Origin: an uncultured Prochlorococcus sp.
GTDB lineage: Bacteria > Cyanobacteriota > Cyanobacteriia > PCC-6307 > Cyanobiaceae
DNA: 50,783 nucleotides
Assembly (NCBI GenBank): GCA_902595175.1
Contig: CACJPB010000006.1
Coordinates: forward strand, 1 to 50,783
Direction of reading: 5' to 3'
This document shows, one piece after another, positions 25,282 through 32,876 of the stretch. A program made the translations under genes and the position numbers. Position 1 is the first letter of the stretch; the number at the start of each line of letters is the position of its first letter. A model generated the notes under the pieces. The model was not told the origin of the DNA. It did no database searches and saw only the letters and a program-made list of their open reading frames with translations.

Positions 25282-25536
25282 ATGATTATAAAAAATTCAC
25301 CTTCTCCCAAAAACTCAAATCAAGCCCAAGAAATAGGGCATATCAAATATTCTTATAAAGAAAGTTTTAAAAGAGAAAATAAATCTATTTTGGATGATTC
25401 GGAATTTATTGAAAATTACAATAACGCCCTTAAATCACCACAATCAAGAAGATTGTATAAAGATACAGAGAATGAAATTCATTTGGACTCAATTGAGGCC
25501 CAAAATATTTTACCTCTAGATAAAATTTCTATTTAA
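25282..25536 (+). CDS. 84-residue hydrophilic protein
   Basis: This protein of 84 residues is rich in Ser, Asn, Glu and Lys, with no hydrophobic segment (MIIKNSPSPKNSNQAQEIGH onward). It is probably disordered at the N-terminus. I do not recognise it. It is transcribed away from the - strand genes to its left. About 214 bases of AT-rich DNA separate it from them, with no obvious element inside. Confidence 0.5.
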   Translation: MIIKNSPSPKNSNQAQEIGHIKYSYKESFKRENKSILDDSEFIENYNNALKSPQSRRLYKDTENEIHLDSIEAQNILPLDKISI

Positions 25537-25645
25537 AATTTTATTTAAAACTACTTTTAAAGATTTTTTAAATATATCTTAAATCCGACCTTCTTTTTTA
25601 ATGTTAGCTTACTTCTACGTTCATCCAATTTATTTGGACGCATGA

Positions 25646-25673
25646 AATGAGAATAGGGAACGGGATTCTCATT
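25646..25673 (+). ncRNA. Candidate structured RNA or leader hairpin
   Basis: AATGAGAAT and ATTCTCATT form a perfect 9-base stem around the loop AGGGAACGGG, unusually G-rich for this DNA. The hairpin ends 14 bases before a small gene and follows a 14-codon frame (MLAYFYVHPIYLDA, 25601-25645). It lacks a T-run on the + strand, so a leader element or small RNA is more likely than a terminator. I cannot assign a known RNA family. Confidence 0.35.
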
Positions 25674-25687
25674 AACTGCATAAGATC

Positions 25688-25858
25688 ATGAATGAGCTCT
25701 CTCAAATAAGAGAAAAAATTACAAGAGCCAAGAGGCTTTATGAAGCCCAAATCTTGGCAACTAAAAATGGAGAAGTTACTCCATATAGAAGATCAGTCTT
25801 TGAAGAAAGAATTAGGGAAGCACAAAAAGAAATGAGATCGCAAGACACCAAAAAATAA
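25688..25858 (+). CDS. 56-residue helical small protein
   Basis: An ATG frame of 56 codons reads MNELSQIREKITRAKRLYEA, QILATKNGEVTPYRRSVFEE and RIREAQKEMRSQDTKK. It is strongly helical and charged, with a heptad-like pattern suggesting a short coiled coil. The amino-acid content is clearly protein-like and less AT-driven than neighbouring frames. No family was recognised. Confidence 0.65.
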   Translation: MNELSQIREKITRAKRLYEAQILATKNGEVTPYRRSVFEERIREAQKEMRSQDTKK

Positions 25859-25874
25859 ATTCTTTTGTAAAAAT

Positions 25875-26123
25875 CTATTTTGTATCAGCTACATTCTTGA
25901 AGAAATCACAGTAAGCCATTAATTCTGATTCGGTTTCAATTTTTAGATTTAAATCATTAATTGCTTTCTTGGTATCAATTCTGTAGCCATACCAATCTAA
26001 ACAAACTTCTCTCTGCCTTTGGGTTTCAGAAACCTTTTGAGTACCTATTTTGTTTGAGTTACTAGTACAACTCGCAAGGAAAATAGTTGAGAGAGCTAGT
26101 AGTGGGAATAATAGTATTTTCAT
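25875..26123 (-). CDS. Small lipoprotein
   Basis: This 82-residue protein has a lipoprotein signal (MKILLFPLLALSTIFLASC, lipobox LASC). The mature part has two more Cys (REVCLDWYGYRIDTKKAIND and MAYCDFFKNVADTK), which could pair in the periplasm. No family was recognised. It starts 3 bases after the DUF3764 gene and is likely translated with it. Confidence 0.65.
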   Translation of the reverse strand: MKILLFPLLALSTIFLASCTSNSNKIGTQKVSETQRQREVCLDWYGYRIDTKKAINDLNLKIETESELMAYCDFFKNVADTK

Positions 26124-26126
26124 TTG

Positions 26127-26432
26127 TTAATCACAACAACTTTCCGTTGTTACTGAAGAAGTCCAAGATGATTCTTCCATTGTTGAAAGGTCAACTCTAT
26201 GCGTTGCCATCCAGTCACCATTAGCTTCTAAAAACTTTTGAATATTACCTTCTGGAGCTTGATGAATAACAATAACTTTTTGAGGATCTTTCTTACTTAC
26301 TCCTCTAAAAAGTGGCTTAATATAAAATTCTGAATGCCTTTTATCTGCCTCTGCACTATCAAATATTGCTGCCCATTCATCGAAAGTGCTTTCAATTTTA
26401 AAAGTAAAAACAGATGTTATAGAACAAGACAT
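26127..26432 (-). CDS. DUF3764 family protein
   Basis: This 101-residue protein fits DUF3764, a small family known mainly from marine picocyanobacteria. The diagnostic core is FDEWAAIFDSAEADKRHSEF followed by IKPLFRGVSKKDPQKVIVIH and FLEANGDWMATHRVD. The fold is probably an alpha-beta dimeric barrel. Its biological role is unknown. The C-terminal SCCD is unusual. It precedes the small lipoprotein by 3 bases. Confidence 0.75.
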   Translation of the reverse strand: MSCSITSVFTFKIESTFDEWAAIFDSAEADKRHSEFYIKPLFRGVSKKDPQKVIVIHQAPEGNIQKFLEANGDWMATHRVDLSTMEESSWTSSVTTESCCD

Positions 26433-26483
26433 AATAAAATATTATTTGTAGCCATAAAATAAGTCTGTTTAATTAAGGTTTGG

Positions 26484-27020
26484 TTAATTATCTTTAAACG
26501 GAATTAAAATACCTTTTTTTTCAAATTTGAGCCAACCTTTTTTTTCTAGTATTTTTAAATTTCTAGTTACGGTTACTCTTGTTGAAGAAATTGAATTACC
26601 GATAATTTTATGGGTAAAATTAAATTCTTTTAAATTTAGATAAATATGTTTATCTTTTTTTAAGCCAATAATTGAAGATAAGTATAAAAGAAATTCTTTT
26701 AGTTTTTCTTCTGATTTTTTTATATGACTTATTAATAAAAGTTTTTCCAATTGATCAATTCTTTTTAGACTTTTTGTTAATAAGTCTGTAGATGAAAAAA
26801 ATAGCCCTCTTTTAATTGTTTTAATTTCGCAATTTGTCAACGCAATTAATTTAATATTTTCGTAGTTACATGTTTCCAAATTTATTACAACATTTTCATT
26901 TATTATCCCAACAATATGTTTCTTATTCTTGATTTTTGATTCCATTATTAATATTCCTGATTTGACTTCTAGTATTGTATTTTCTTTAAATTCTATATTT
27001 TGCTTTTCAGGAATTATCAT
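26484..27020 (-). CDS. Crp/Fnr-family transcription regulator
   Basis: This 178-residue regulator has a reduced N-terminal cupin-like effector region (KENTILEVKSGILIMESKIK, NENVVINLETCNYENIKLIA) and a C-terminal winged helix. The recognition part reads FTHKIIGNSISSTRVTVTRN, followed by LKILEKKGWLKFEKKGI. It is shorter than standard Crp (about 210-230), and the cyclic-nucleotide phosphate cassette is not visible, so it may sense something else or act without a ligand. It is divergent from phnD with about 190 bases between the two starts, making the phn operon a plausible target. Confidence 0.8.
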   Translation of the reverse strand: MIIPEKQNIEFKENTILEVKSGILIMESKIKNKKHIVGIINENVVINLETCNYENIKLIALTNCEIKTIKRGLFFSSTDLLTKSLKRIDQLEKLLLISHIKKSEEKLKEFLLYLSSIIGLKKDKHIYLNLKEFNFTHKIIGNSISSTRVTVTRNLKILEKKGWLKFEKKGILIPFKDN

Positions 27021-27211
27021 ATTTATTTCTTAAATGCTTTCACCCTAAATTTGTAAAGTTAAAAATAAATTAAAAATTATTTAATTCCCTAATAAATCTG
27101 ATTAAAAATTGACTTACTCAAAATAAAACAATTAATCAGAATTTAAACTCTTTTTGGGAAAAAGTTAACCTCTTTAGAGCAAGTTAAATATGGAGAATAA
27201 ATTCAACACTA

Positions 27212-28210
27212 ATGAAAAATTTATTAAAGATAGTCTTAGGGCTATCAATAATCAGTACAAGTATTTCAAGCTGCGGAAATAAATCAAATGATTTAATTGG
27301 AGATTTAGATTTATCTGATTGCAATCCAAATAATACTGTTGACAGCCAATATTGTGATCGAGATGGAGATTTTCTCGCAGATCTACCCCTTTCCGAAGAT
27401 GAATGGATAGATCCTGAAACCATTGTGTTCTCATATACACCTGTTGAAGACCCCTCCGTTTATGCAAAAGTTTGGGAAGATTTTGTAATACATATGTCTA
27501 AGGTGACTGGTAAAAAAGTCACTTTCTTACCAGTTCAATCTTATGCTGCTCAAGTTGAGGCAATGAGATCTGGACGTCTTCATGTAGCAGGAATTAATAC
27601 TGGAAGCAATACAGTGGCAGCAGCATGTGCAGGAGCAGTTCCATTTGGAATGATGGCTAAAAAAGATTTATCTTACGGTTATGAAATGGAAATTATTGTT
27701 CCTTCTGATAGTCCAATTAATTCCCCTGCAGATTTAAAAGGTAAAAAAGTTACATTTACATCTAAGACATCTAATTCAGGATTTAAAGCACCATCGGCCA
27801 TTCTCAAAGGAGAATTTGGTCTTGAGGCAAATAAAGATTTCACCCCAGTCTTTTCTGGCAAGCATCAAAATTCAATAATGGGTGTTGCAAACAAAGATTA
27901 TGAAGTAGCACCAATTGCTAACTCAGTTCTTACAAGAATGGATGCAAGAGGTGTTGTTGATTCTTCTAAAATAAAAACTATTTATAAATCCCAAACCTTC
28001 CCAACGACAGGTTATGCTCATGCTCATAATCTACATCCAGCTGTAGTTGCAAAAGTAAAGCAAGCTTTTTACACCTATAACTGGGATAATTCAACATTAG
28101 ATAAAGAATTTAAAAAGGCTGATAGATTCATTTCAATAAGTCACAAGCACGATTGGGATGTTATTAGAAAAATAGATAAGGCTAATGGTGTTGTTTATGA
28201 TTGCAAATAA
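27212..28210 (+). CDS. phnD: Phosphonate/phosphite ABC transporter substrate-binding protein
   Basis: This 332-residue periplasmic binding lipoprotein has the lipobox SISSC around residue 21. It has the PhnD-like order: FSYTPVEDPSVYAKVWEDFV, FLPVQSYAAQVEAMRSGRLH, VAGINTGSNTVAAACAGAVP, SPADLKGKKVTFTSKTSNSG, FSGKHQNSIMGVANKDYEVA and SQTFPTTGYAHAHNLHP. The family binds phosphonates or phosphite. Picocyanobacterial homologues have been linked to methylphosphonate or phosphite, but the ligand here is not read from sequence. An acidic Asp-rich insert (DLDLSDCNPNNTVDSQYCDR) follows the lipobox. It is the first gene of phnDCEE. Confidence 0.92.
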   Translation: MKNLLKIVLGLSIISTSISSCGNKSNDLIGDLDLSDCNPNNTVDSQYCDRDGDFLADLPLSEDEWIDPETIVFSYTPVEDPSVYAKVWEDFVIHMSKVTGKKVTFLPVQSYAAQVEAMRSGRLHVAGINTGSNTVAAACAGAVPFGMMAKKDLSYGYEMEIIVPSDSPINSPADLKGKKVTFTSKTSNSGFKAPSAILKGEFGLEANKDFTPVFSGKHQNSIMGVANKDYEVAPIANSVLTRMDARGVVDSSKIKTIYKSQTFPTTGYAHAHNLHPAVVAKVKQAFYTYNWDNSTLDKEFKKADRFISISHKHDWDVIRKIDKANGVVYDCK

Positions 28211-28241
28211 AAATTTTTAATCATAAATAAAATCAGACTTA

Positions 28242-29009
28242 ATGCTTAAAACAATAAACCTCAAAAAGGTTTATCCAAATGGAGAAGAGGCTCTTAAAGG
28301 AATAAACCTAGAAATTCCTAATGGGCAAGTAGTTGCTCTTATCGGTCCTTCAGGTGCTGGTAAAAGTACTTTTATTAGAACAATAAATAGATTAGTTGAG
28401 CCCACTTCAGGGAAAGTTTATTTCGCTAATGAAAAAAATGACATTACTTCTTTAAATAAATCTAAATTAAGAAAAATAAGAAGACAAATTGGAATGATTT
28501 TCCAGGAATTTGCTTTGGTAGAAAGATTAAGTGTAATGGAAAATGTCCTTTCCGGCAGATTAGGCTACGTAGGATTTTGGAATAGTTTTTTCAGAAAATT
28601 TCCTCAAAAAGATATCGAAGAAGCATTCCGGTTGCTTCAAAGAATTGGACTAGAGCATATGCTTGATAAAAGAGCCGATGAATTATCAGGAGGTCAGAGG
28701 CAAAGAGTAGGAATTGCTAGAGCTTTGATACAAAACCCAATGTTACTTTTAGTAGATGAACCTACAGCTAGTTTAGATCCAAAAAATTCTAGACAAATTA
28801 TGCGATTAATATGTGAGTTATGTAAGGAAAGAGATCTTGCTGCGATTATAAATATTCATGATGTTTATCTTGCTCAGAATTTTGCAGAAAGAATAATAGG
28901 TTTAAAAGCTGGAAAAATTGTTTACGATGGCAAGCCAAGTGGCTTATCAGAGACAATACTTACAAAAATATATGGAGAAGAAGACTGGTCTAAAACTGTA
29001 GCAAATTAG
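28242..29009 (+). CDS. phnC: Phosphonate/phosphite ABC transporter ATPase
   Basis: This 255-residue ABC ATPase powers phn uptake. Walker A is [17 protein letters not shown], the Q-loop is [20 protein letters not shown], the signature is [15 protein letters not shown], Walker B is [13 protein letters not shown], and the switch His is in INIHDVYLA. The insertion with [20 protein letters not shown] is typical of PhnC. It lies 31 bases after phnD and 11 bases before the first permease. Confidence 0.95.
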   Translation: MLKTINLKKVYPNGEEALKGINLEIPNGQVVALIGPSGAGKSTFIRTINRLVEPTSGKVYFANEKNDITSLNKSKLRKIRRQIGMIFQEFALVERLSVMENVLSGRLGYVGFWNSFFRKFPQKDIEEAFRLLQRIGLEHMLDKRADELSGGQRQRVGIARALIQNPMLLLVDEPTASLDPKNSRQIMRLICELCKERDLAAIINIHDVYLAQNFAERIIGLKAGKIVYDGKPSGLSETILTKIYGEEDWSKTVAN

Positions 29010-29020
29010 GAATATATTAA

Positions 29021-29818
29021 ATGAATGATAAGAAAGTAATTTGGAAAAGAAAACCGTTAATAAAAAATAGGTTATTAAGAATTGGATTAATTTTGCTAAT
29101 TAGTACTTACTTATTATCTGTTTTCCTAACTACCGAAATTGATTGGCAAAGAATTCTTGAAGGGATCCCAAGGGGTAAAAATTTTATATTTGCTTTTTTC
29201 CCTCCAGATTTTATAACTAGATCTGATGAGATTTTGGCAGGTATTTTTGAAAGTCTATGGATGACTATTGTTGCAACTATTGTGGGGATACTTATTTCTA
29301 TACCTGTATCCTTAGGGGCGGCTAAAAACATAGCTCCTAAATTTGTTTATTTCTTATCAAGAGGAGTTATCACATTGTCGAGGAGTTTTCAGGAAGTTAT
29401 CCTAGCAATATTTTTTGTTAAGTTAATGGGTTTTGGACCTTTTGCTGGGATGGTAACTCTGAGTTTATCGACAATAGGGTTTTTCGCTAAATTATTATCT
29501 GAAGATATTGAAGACATAAATAAATCCCAAGCTGAAGCAATCAAATCTACTGGCAGCAATTGGTTTCAATGGGTTAATTATGGTGTCCAGCCTCAAGTTA
29601 TGCCAAGATTTATTGGATTATCTTTATACAGATTGGATATTAATTTTAGAGAGTCAGCGGTAATTGGAATTGTTGGGGGAGGAGGTATTGGTTCTACCTT
29701 AAATACAGCTTTTGATAGATATGAATTTGAGACTGCAGCGGCTGTTCTTATCGTAATTATTTCTATCGTGATGATTGTTGAATATACATCTAGTCATCTC
29801 AGGAAATTAATAAAGTAA
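29021..29818 (+). CDS. phnE: Phosphonate/phosphite ABC transporter permease 1
   Basis: This 265-residue permease has about six membrane spans. The PhnE-type coupling loop reads GMVTLSLSTIGFFAKLLSED followed by INKSQAEAIKSTGSNWFQW, and the C-terminal part has NFRESAVIGIVGGGGIGSTL. An N-terminal basic segment (KVIWKRKPLIKNR) precedes the first span. Its stop TAA overlaps the ATG of the second permease by one base, consistent with strictly coupled translation of a heterodimer. Confidence 0.94.
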   Translation: MNDKKVIWKRKPLIKNRLLRIGLILLISTYLLSVFLTTEIDWQRILEGIPRGKNFIFAFFPPDFITRSDEILAGIFESLWMTIVATIVGILISIPVSLGAAKNIAPKFVYFLSRGVITLSRSFQEVILAIFFVKLMGFGPFAGMVTLSLSTIGFFAKLLSEDIEDINKSQAEAIKSTGSNWFQWVNYGVQPQVMPRFIGLSLYRLDINFRESAVIGIVGGGGIGSTLNTAFDRYEFETAAAVLIVIISIVMIVEYTSSHLRKLIK

Positions 29819-30633
29819 TGCCAATAATAAAACAAAAGGATTACAAAACCTGGAAAAAATTTGATCGAAAAAGAGATTTACAAAACTGGCTTTGTTGGTT
29901 CTTAGGTACTTTAATTTTTAGCTTTTGTTTCGGTCTGATTAGTAGTAAAACAATCTGGTTTTATGTTTTTGATTCACATAATGAGGCTTTAGATCTTTTA
30001 GGTAGGATGTTTCCTCCAGAAACTAATTATTTCTTAACTTTAATAAAACCTATTTGGGATACTTTAAATATCGCGACTATTGGTACAACGATTGGAACTT
30101 TAATTGCAATACCATTAGCTTTTTTATCCGCAAACAATACTACCCCAAGTAAAAAGTTTATAAGACCTTTAGCCTTATTTTGCATAGTTTCAAGCAGATC
30201 AATTAATTCAGTAATCTGGGCATTACTTCTGGTTGCAGTTGTCGGTCCGGGAGTCTTGGCTGGCATAATTGCTATCGGATTAAGATCGATTGGATTTTGT
30301 GGAAAATTACTTTATGAAGCTATAGAGGAAATTGATGAAAACCAAATTGAAGCTATTGAGGCAACAGGGGCAAATAAAGCACAAATTATGACCTTTGGCA
30401 TAGTGCCTCAAATTCTCCCAGCATTTACGAGTATTTCTATTTATAGGTGGGATATAAATATAAGAGAAGCAACTGTTGTTGGCTTAGTTGGAGCAGGAGG
30501 TATAGGGATAGAATTAGATGCTCAAATAGGAGACTTAGCTTGGGCTAAGGTATCAGTTATTTTATTAGCAATAGTAGTGGCAGTAGTTTTTAGTGAATGG
30601 ATTACAGCAAAAATAAGAAAGGCTATTATTTAG
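29818..30633 (+). CDS. phnE: Phosphonate/phosphite ABC transporter permease 2
   Basis: This second PhnE-like permease of 271 residues is paralogous to the one just before it. The coupling loop reads IAIGLRSIGFCGKLLYEAIE followed by IDENQIEAIEATGANKAQIM, and the C-terminal signature is DINIREATVVGLVGAGGIGI. Two different permeases in one operon suggest a heterodimeric channel, as in several phnDCE1E2 operons. It is the last gene of the operon. A degenerate stretch follows. Confidence 0.93.
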   Translation: MPIIKQKDYKTWKKFDRKRDLQNWLCWFLGTLIFSFCFGLISSKTIWFYVFDSHNEALDLLGRMFPPETNYFLTLIKPIWDTLNIATIGTTIGTLIAIPLAFLSANNTTPSKKFIRPLALFCIVSSRSINSVIWALLLVAVVGPGVLAGIIAIGLRSIGFCGKLLYEAIEEIDENQIEAIEATGANKAQIMTFGIVPQILPAFTSISIYRWDINIREATVVGLVGAGGIGIELDAQIGDLAWAKVSVILLAIVVAVVFSEWITAKIRKAII

Positions 30634-30674
30634 ACTAAATTAAATACTAGTATGAATATTTGATTAAAAAAATT

Positions 30675-30839
30675 TTAAATGCAATTTTCTGATAGATATC
30701 TAAGTATTTGGGTTTTCTTAGCAATGTGTATTGGATCTTTATCAAGATCAAATAAAAAATCAAAAAACCTTCTTTTATGAAAGTAAAAGTGCCATTCTGC
30801 ACTATCAGGAACAGTGCCTTTTTCTCCATCAATAACCAT
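30675..30839 (-). CDS. 54-residue small protein, antisense to a possible acr3 relic
   Basis: The - strand has an ATG frame of 54 codons, with an in-frame stop just before it, reading MVIDGEKGTVPDSAEWHFYF, HKRRFFDFLFDLDKDPIHIA and KKTQILRYLSENCI. It has balanced composition and looks like a real picocyanobacterial small gene. Its last third lies antisense to a + strand peptide that resembles the start of an arsenite permease, so one of the two readings must be accidental or one may be built on the relic of the other. Confidence 0.5.
   Translation of the reverse strand: MVIDGEKGTVPDSAEWHFYFHKRRFFDFLFDLDKDPIHIAKKTQILRYLSENCI
30679..30780 (+). pseudogene. Possible 5' relic of an ACR3-type arsenite permease
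   Basis: The + strand reads MQFSDRYLSIWVFLAMCIGS and then loses similarity before a stop at 30778. ERYLSLWVFL-type starts with a following A-M-x-x-G segment are characteristic of ACR3 arsenite efflux proteins, which picocyanobacteria often keep near phosphorus genes. Only about 20 residues match by my recollection, and the opposite strand carries a competing 54-codon frame, so this is tentative. Confidence 0.35.
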
Positions 30840-30916
30840 TTATGGAGTTTTGGCCTTGTCTGCGTATTTGTTAGTTCTGTTGCTCATGTCGTAACTGTAA
30901 TTTTGAGAAACAGACA

Positions 30917-31057
30917 ATGATTATTTATAAGTACCTCATGCTCAAAAGCAAGGATCAACCCGTACACTTTCTATGTCTTGCTAATAAGATAGACCGATTT
31001 TATTTAACTTGCAATAGCAAATACCCTACAAATACAGAACAAATTAATTTGCACTAG
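30917..31057 (+). CDS. 46-residue ORF of uncertain reality
   Basis: An ATG frame of 46 codons reads MIIYKYLMLKSKDQPVHFLC and LANKIDRFYLTCNSKYPTNT before EQINLH. It has a non-random look (two Cys, mixed charges) and sits in the otherwise empty stretch between phnE and the tRNA. No family was recognised and no ribosome-binding site is visible. It could be a fragment of a lost gene. Confidence 0.3.
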   Translation: MIIYKYLMLKSKDQPVHFLCLANKIDRFYLTCNSKYPTNTEQINLH

Positions 31058-31108
31058 ATTTTGCACTAATCGTATTAAATTATAATCCTCAAATCCCTGA
31101 AAACCTAA

Positions 31109-31181
31109 TGGAGCCAAGCGGACTCGAACCGCTGACCCCCTGCATGCCATGCAGGTGCTCTACCAGCTGAGCTATGGCCCC
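31109..31181 (-). tRNA. tRNA-Ala (anticodon GGC)
   Basis: On the - strand a 73-base cloverleaf starts GGGGCCATAGCTCAGCTGG. The acceptor stem pairs GGGGCCA with TGGCTCC plus discriminator A, the D arm has AGCTGGTA, and the anticodon stem CCTGC/GCAGG encloses ATGGCAT, giving anticodon GGC. The T arm is AGCGG-TTCGAGT-CCGCT. CCA is not encoded. It flanks a degenerate stretch, and tRNA 3' ends are common integration targets, but no duplicated 3' end was found within the window. Confidence 0.97.
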
Positions 31182-31246
31182 ATTACTTCAAATATACCAA
31201 TTCACACCTTGATATTTATATTTTCAAGATATGAATTTACCTAAAA

Positions 31247-31864
31247 TTAAACTTTTCGCCAGACAGCTAATAATTTTCCTTGAAAAACAACTTCATCTAA
31301 ATTTAACTCAATTGGCTCGTACGCTGGATTCGCTGCTTCAAGAAATATTTTTCCTCCTCTCTTAACAAAATACTTTAAAGTTGTCCCTAAACCTGGAACC
31401 AATGCACTAACAATAGTTCCGTTTCTAAGAGAGTATGAATCTTTAATTGGCTCCATCAAAACCATATCTCCATCTGCAATACATGCGTCTATCATAGAAT
31501 CTCCATTCACTGTAAGAGCAAAAACATTTTTCCTTTTTAAAACATCAGAAATATCTAAATTCTCTTGAACATCAGAATAAGTTTCAATTAAACCTCCAGC
31601 TGCGACTGATCCCATAATTGGTACTCCTTCTATAATTTCATCAACTATTTGCATTGTTCTTGCTTTACCCTCTTGCCAAGAGATATAGCCCTTTTCTTGC
31701 AAATGTTTTAAGCGACTTTGAATTGGAGCAGGAGATTTTAATCCCATAGCTTGCATCATTTGTCTGATGGATGGGCTATGTTGAAAGTCTTTCATATATT
31801 CTTTTATCCACCCATAGAGCTCATTCTGAGCTTGGGTAAGATCGCCCCCTGAAGAAGTTTCCAT
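31247..31864 (-). CDS. lexA: LexA SOS repressor
   Basis: This 205-residue LexA has an N-terminal winged helix (SPSIRQMMQAMGLKSPAPIQ, then SRLKHLQEKGYISW) and a C-terminal S24 self-cleaving domain. The cleavage bond is A89-G90 in SVAAGGLIE, the nucleophile Ser123 is in NGDSMIDACIADGD, and the Lys164 base is in TTLKYFVKRGG. All catalytic positions are intact, so a DNA-damage response is expected. Two LexA-box-like sites lie immediately upstream, consistent with autoregulation. Confidence 0.95.
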   Translation of the reverse strand: METSSGGDLTQAQNELYGWIKEYMKDFQHSPSIRQMMQAMGLKSPAPIQSRLKHLQEKGYISWQEGKARTMQIVDEIIEGVPIMGSVAAGGLIETYSDVQENLDISDVLKRKNVFALTVNGDSMIDACIADGDMVLMEPIKDSYSLRNGTIVSALVPGLGTTLKYFVKRGGKIFLEAANPAYEPIELNLDEVVFQGKLLAVWRKV

Positions 31865-31894
31865 AAAACAAATGTACTCTAATACATTTGTACC
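31865..31894 (-). promoter_or_regulatory. Two adjacent LexA-box-like operators of lexA
   Basis: On the - strand the sequence upstream of the lexA ATG holds GGTACAAATGTATT (31881-31894) and AGTACATTTGTTTT (31865-31878). Each fits 12 of 14 positions of the cyanobacterial LexA consensus AGTAC-N3-TGTACT. They also form a larger inverted repeat, ACAAATGTA and TACATTTGT, with a 6-base spacer. The proximal box touches the start codon, so binding could block both transcription and translation initiation. The assignment is by pattern only. Confidence 0.65.
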
Positions 31895-31921
31895 CTTTTA
31901 TTAATTAGTTTGCAAGTATTC

Positions 31922-32848
31922 CTATTGGAGAAGACAAGATAAAAGAGCTTGTTGAGCATGTAATCTATTTTCCGCTTGATCAAAAATTCTACTTTTTTGA
32001 CTTTCAAATATTTCATCAGTTATTTCTTTTGATCTATACGCAGGGAGGCAATGAAGAATAATTGCATCTTTATCAGCTTTACTAACTAAATCGCTATCAA
32101 TAGAGAAACCATTAAAAACTTTTTCTTTCTCATCTTTTTGATTTTCTTCACCCATAGATGACCAAACATCTGTATAAAGAACATTTGCCCCAAAAACAGC
32201 AGAATGAGGATCATTAGTGATTTTCAACAAATTTTTATTCTTATATATTTCATATGCTTTTTTAATCAAAGCCGAGTTAGGTTCATAACCTTTAGGACAT
32301 GCAATCCTAACTTCTACTCCTAATAACGCACCACATAAAATAAGAGAATTTGCGACGTTATTTCCGTCTCCAATAAATGTCAAAACTACATCGTTAAAAT
32401 CAAGAAATTCCTCTTTAATTGTCATAAAATCAGCTAATGCCTGACATGGATGTTCTAAATCAGTAAGTGCATTAATAACTGGCTTAGAGGACCATTTTGC
32501 ATACTCTTCCAAATCAGTTTGTTTAAACGTTCTTATCGCAAGAACGTCGCAGTATCTACTTAGCACTCTTGCTGTATCTCTAATTGGCTCTCCCCTCCCA
32601 ATTTGTGAAGTAGTAGGATTTAAGTCAACTGTGGTGCCGCCAAGTCTTGACATTGCCACTTGGAAACTAACTCTAGTGCGAGTTGATGACTTATCAAAAA
32701 TTAACCCTAAAACTTTTTCTTTGAGTTTTATATTTAGATCTTTATTTTTAAAATTTTTGGCTAACTCTAAAATATGAATAAATTCTTCAAGTGAAGTATC
32801 CAAGCTTGATAAAAAATTCTTACTTGCAAGCTTAATCGGATTTAACAT
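31922..32848 (-). CDS. argF: Ornithine carbamoyltransferase
   Basis: ArgF forms citrulline from ornithine and carbamoyl phosphate in arginine synthesis. The 308-residue protein shows the carbamoyl-phosphate motif SSTRTRVSFQVAMSRLGG, the ATCase/OTCase motifs RYCDVLAIRTF and HPCQALADF, the ornithine-binding DVWSSMGEE, and the HCLPAYRSKEITDEIF signature. It lies between ftsH (28 bases downstream on the same strand) and lexA. ATG at 32848. Confidence 0.96.
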   Translation of the reverse strand: MLNPIKLASKNFLSSLDTSLEEFIHILELAKNFKNKDLNIKLKEKVLGLIFDKSSTRTRVSFQVAMSRLGGTTVDLNPTTSQIGRGEPIRDTARVLSRYCDVLAIRTFKQTDLEEYAKWSSKPVINALTDLEHPCQALADFMTIKEEFLDFNDVVLTFIGDGNNVANSLILCGALLGVEVRIACPKGYEPNSALIKKAYEIYKNKNLLKITNDPHSAVFGANVLYTDVWSSMGEENQKDEKEKVFNGFSIDSDLVSKADKDAIILHCLPAYRSKEITDEIFESQKSRIFDQAENRLHAQQALLSCLLQ

Positions 32849-32876
32849 CTAACTTTATACGAAAACCTAAATTCTA

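Noticed and set aside
27165-27190. Possible Pho box upstream of phnD
   Set aside because: TTAACCT, TTAGAGC and TTAAATA are spaced 9 and 10 bases apart instead of the regular 11-base spacing of cyanobacterial Pho boxes. In AT-rich DNA such half-sites are expected by chance.
30647-30832. 61-codon frame on the - strand
   Set aside because: It overlaps the better 54-codon frame at 30675-30839 in another phase, and its composition is that of a shadow frame.
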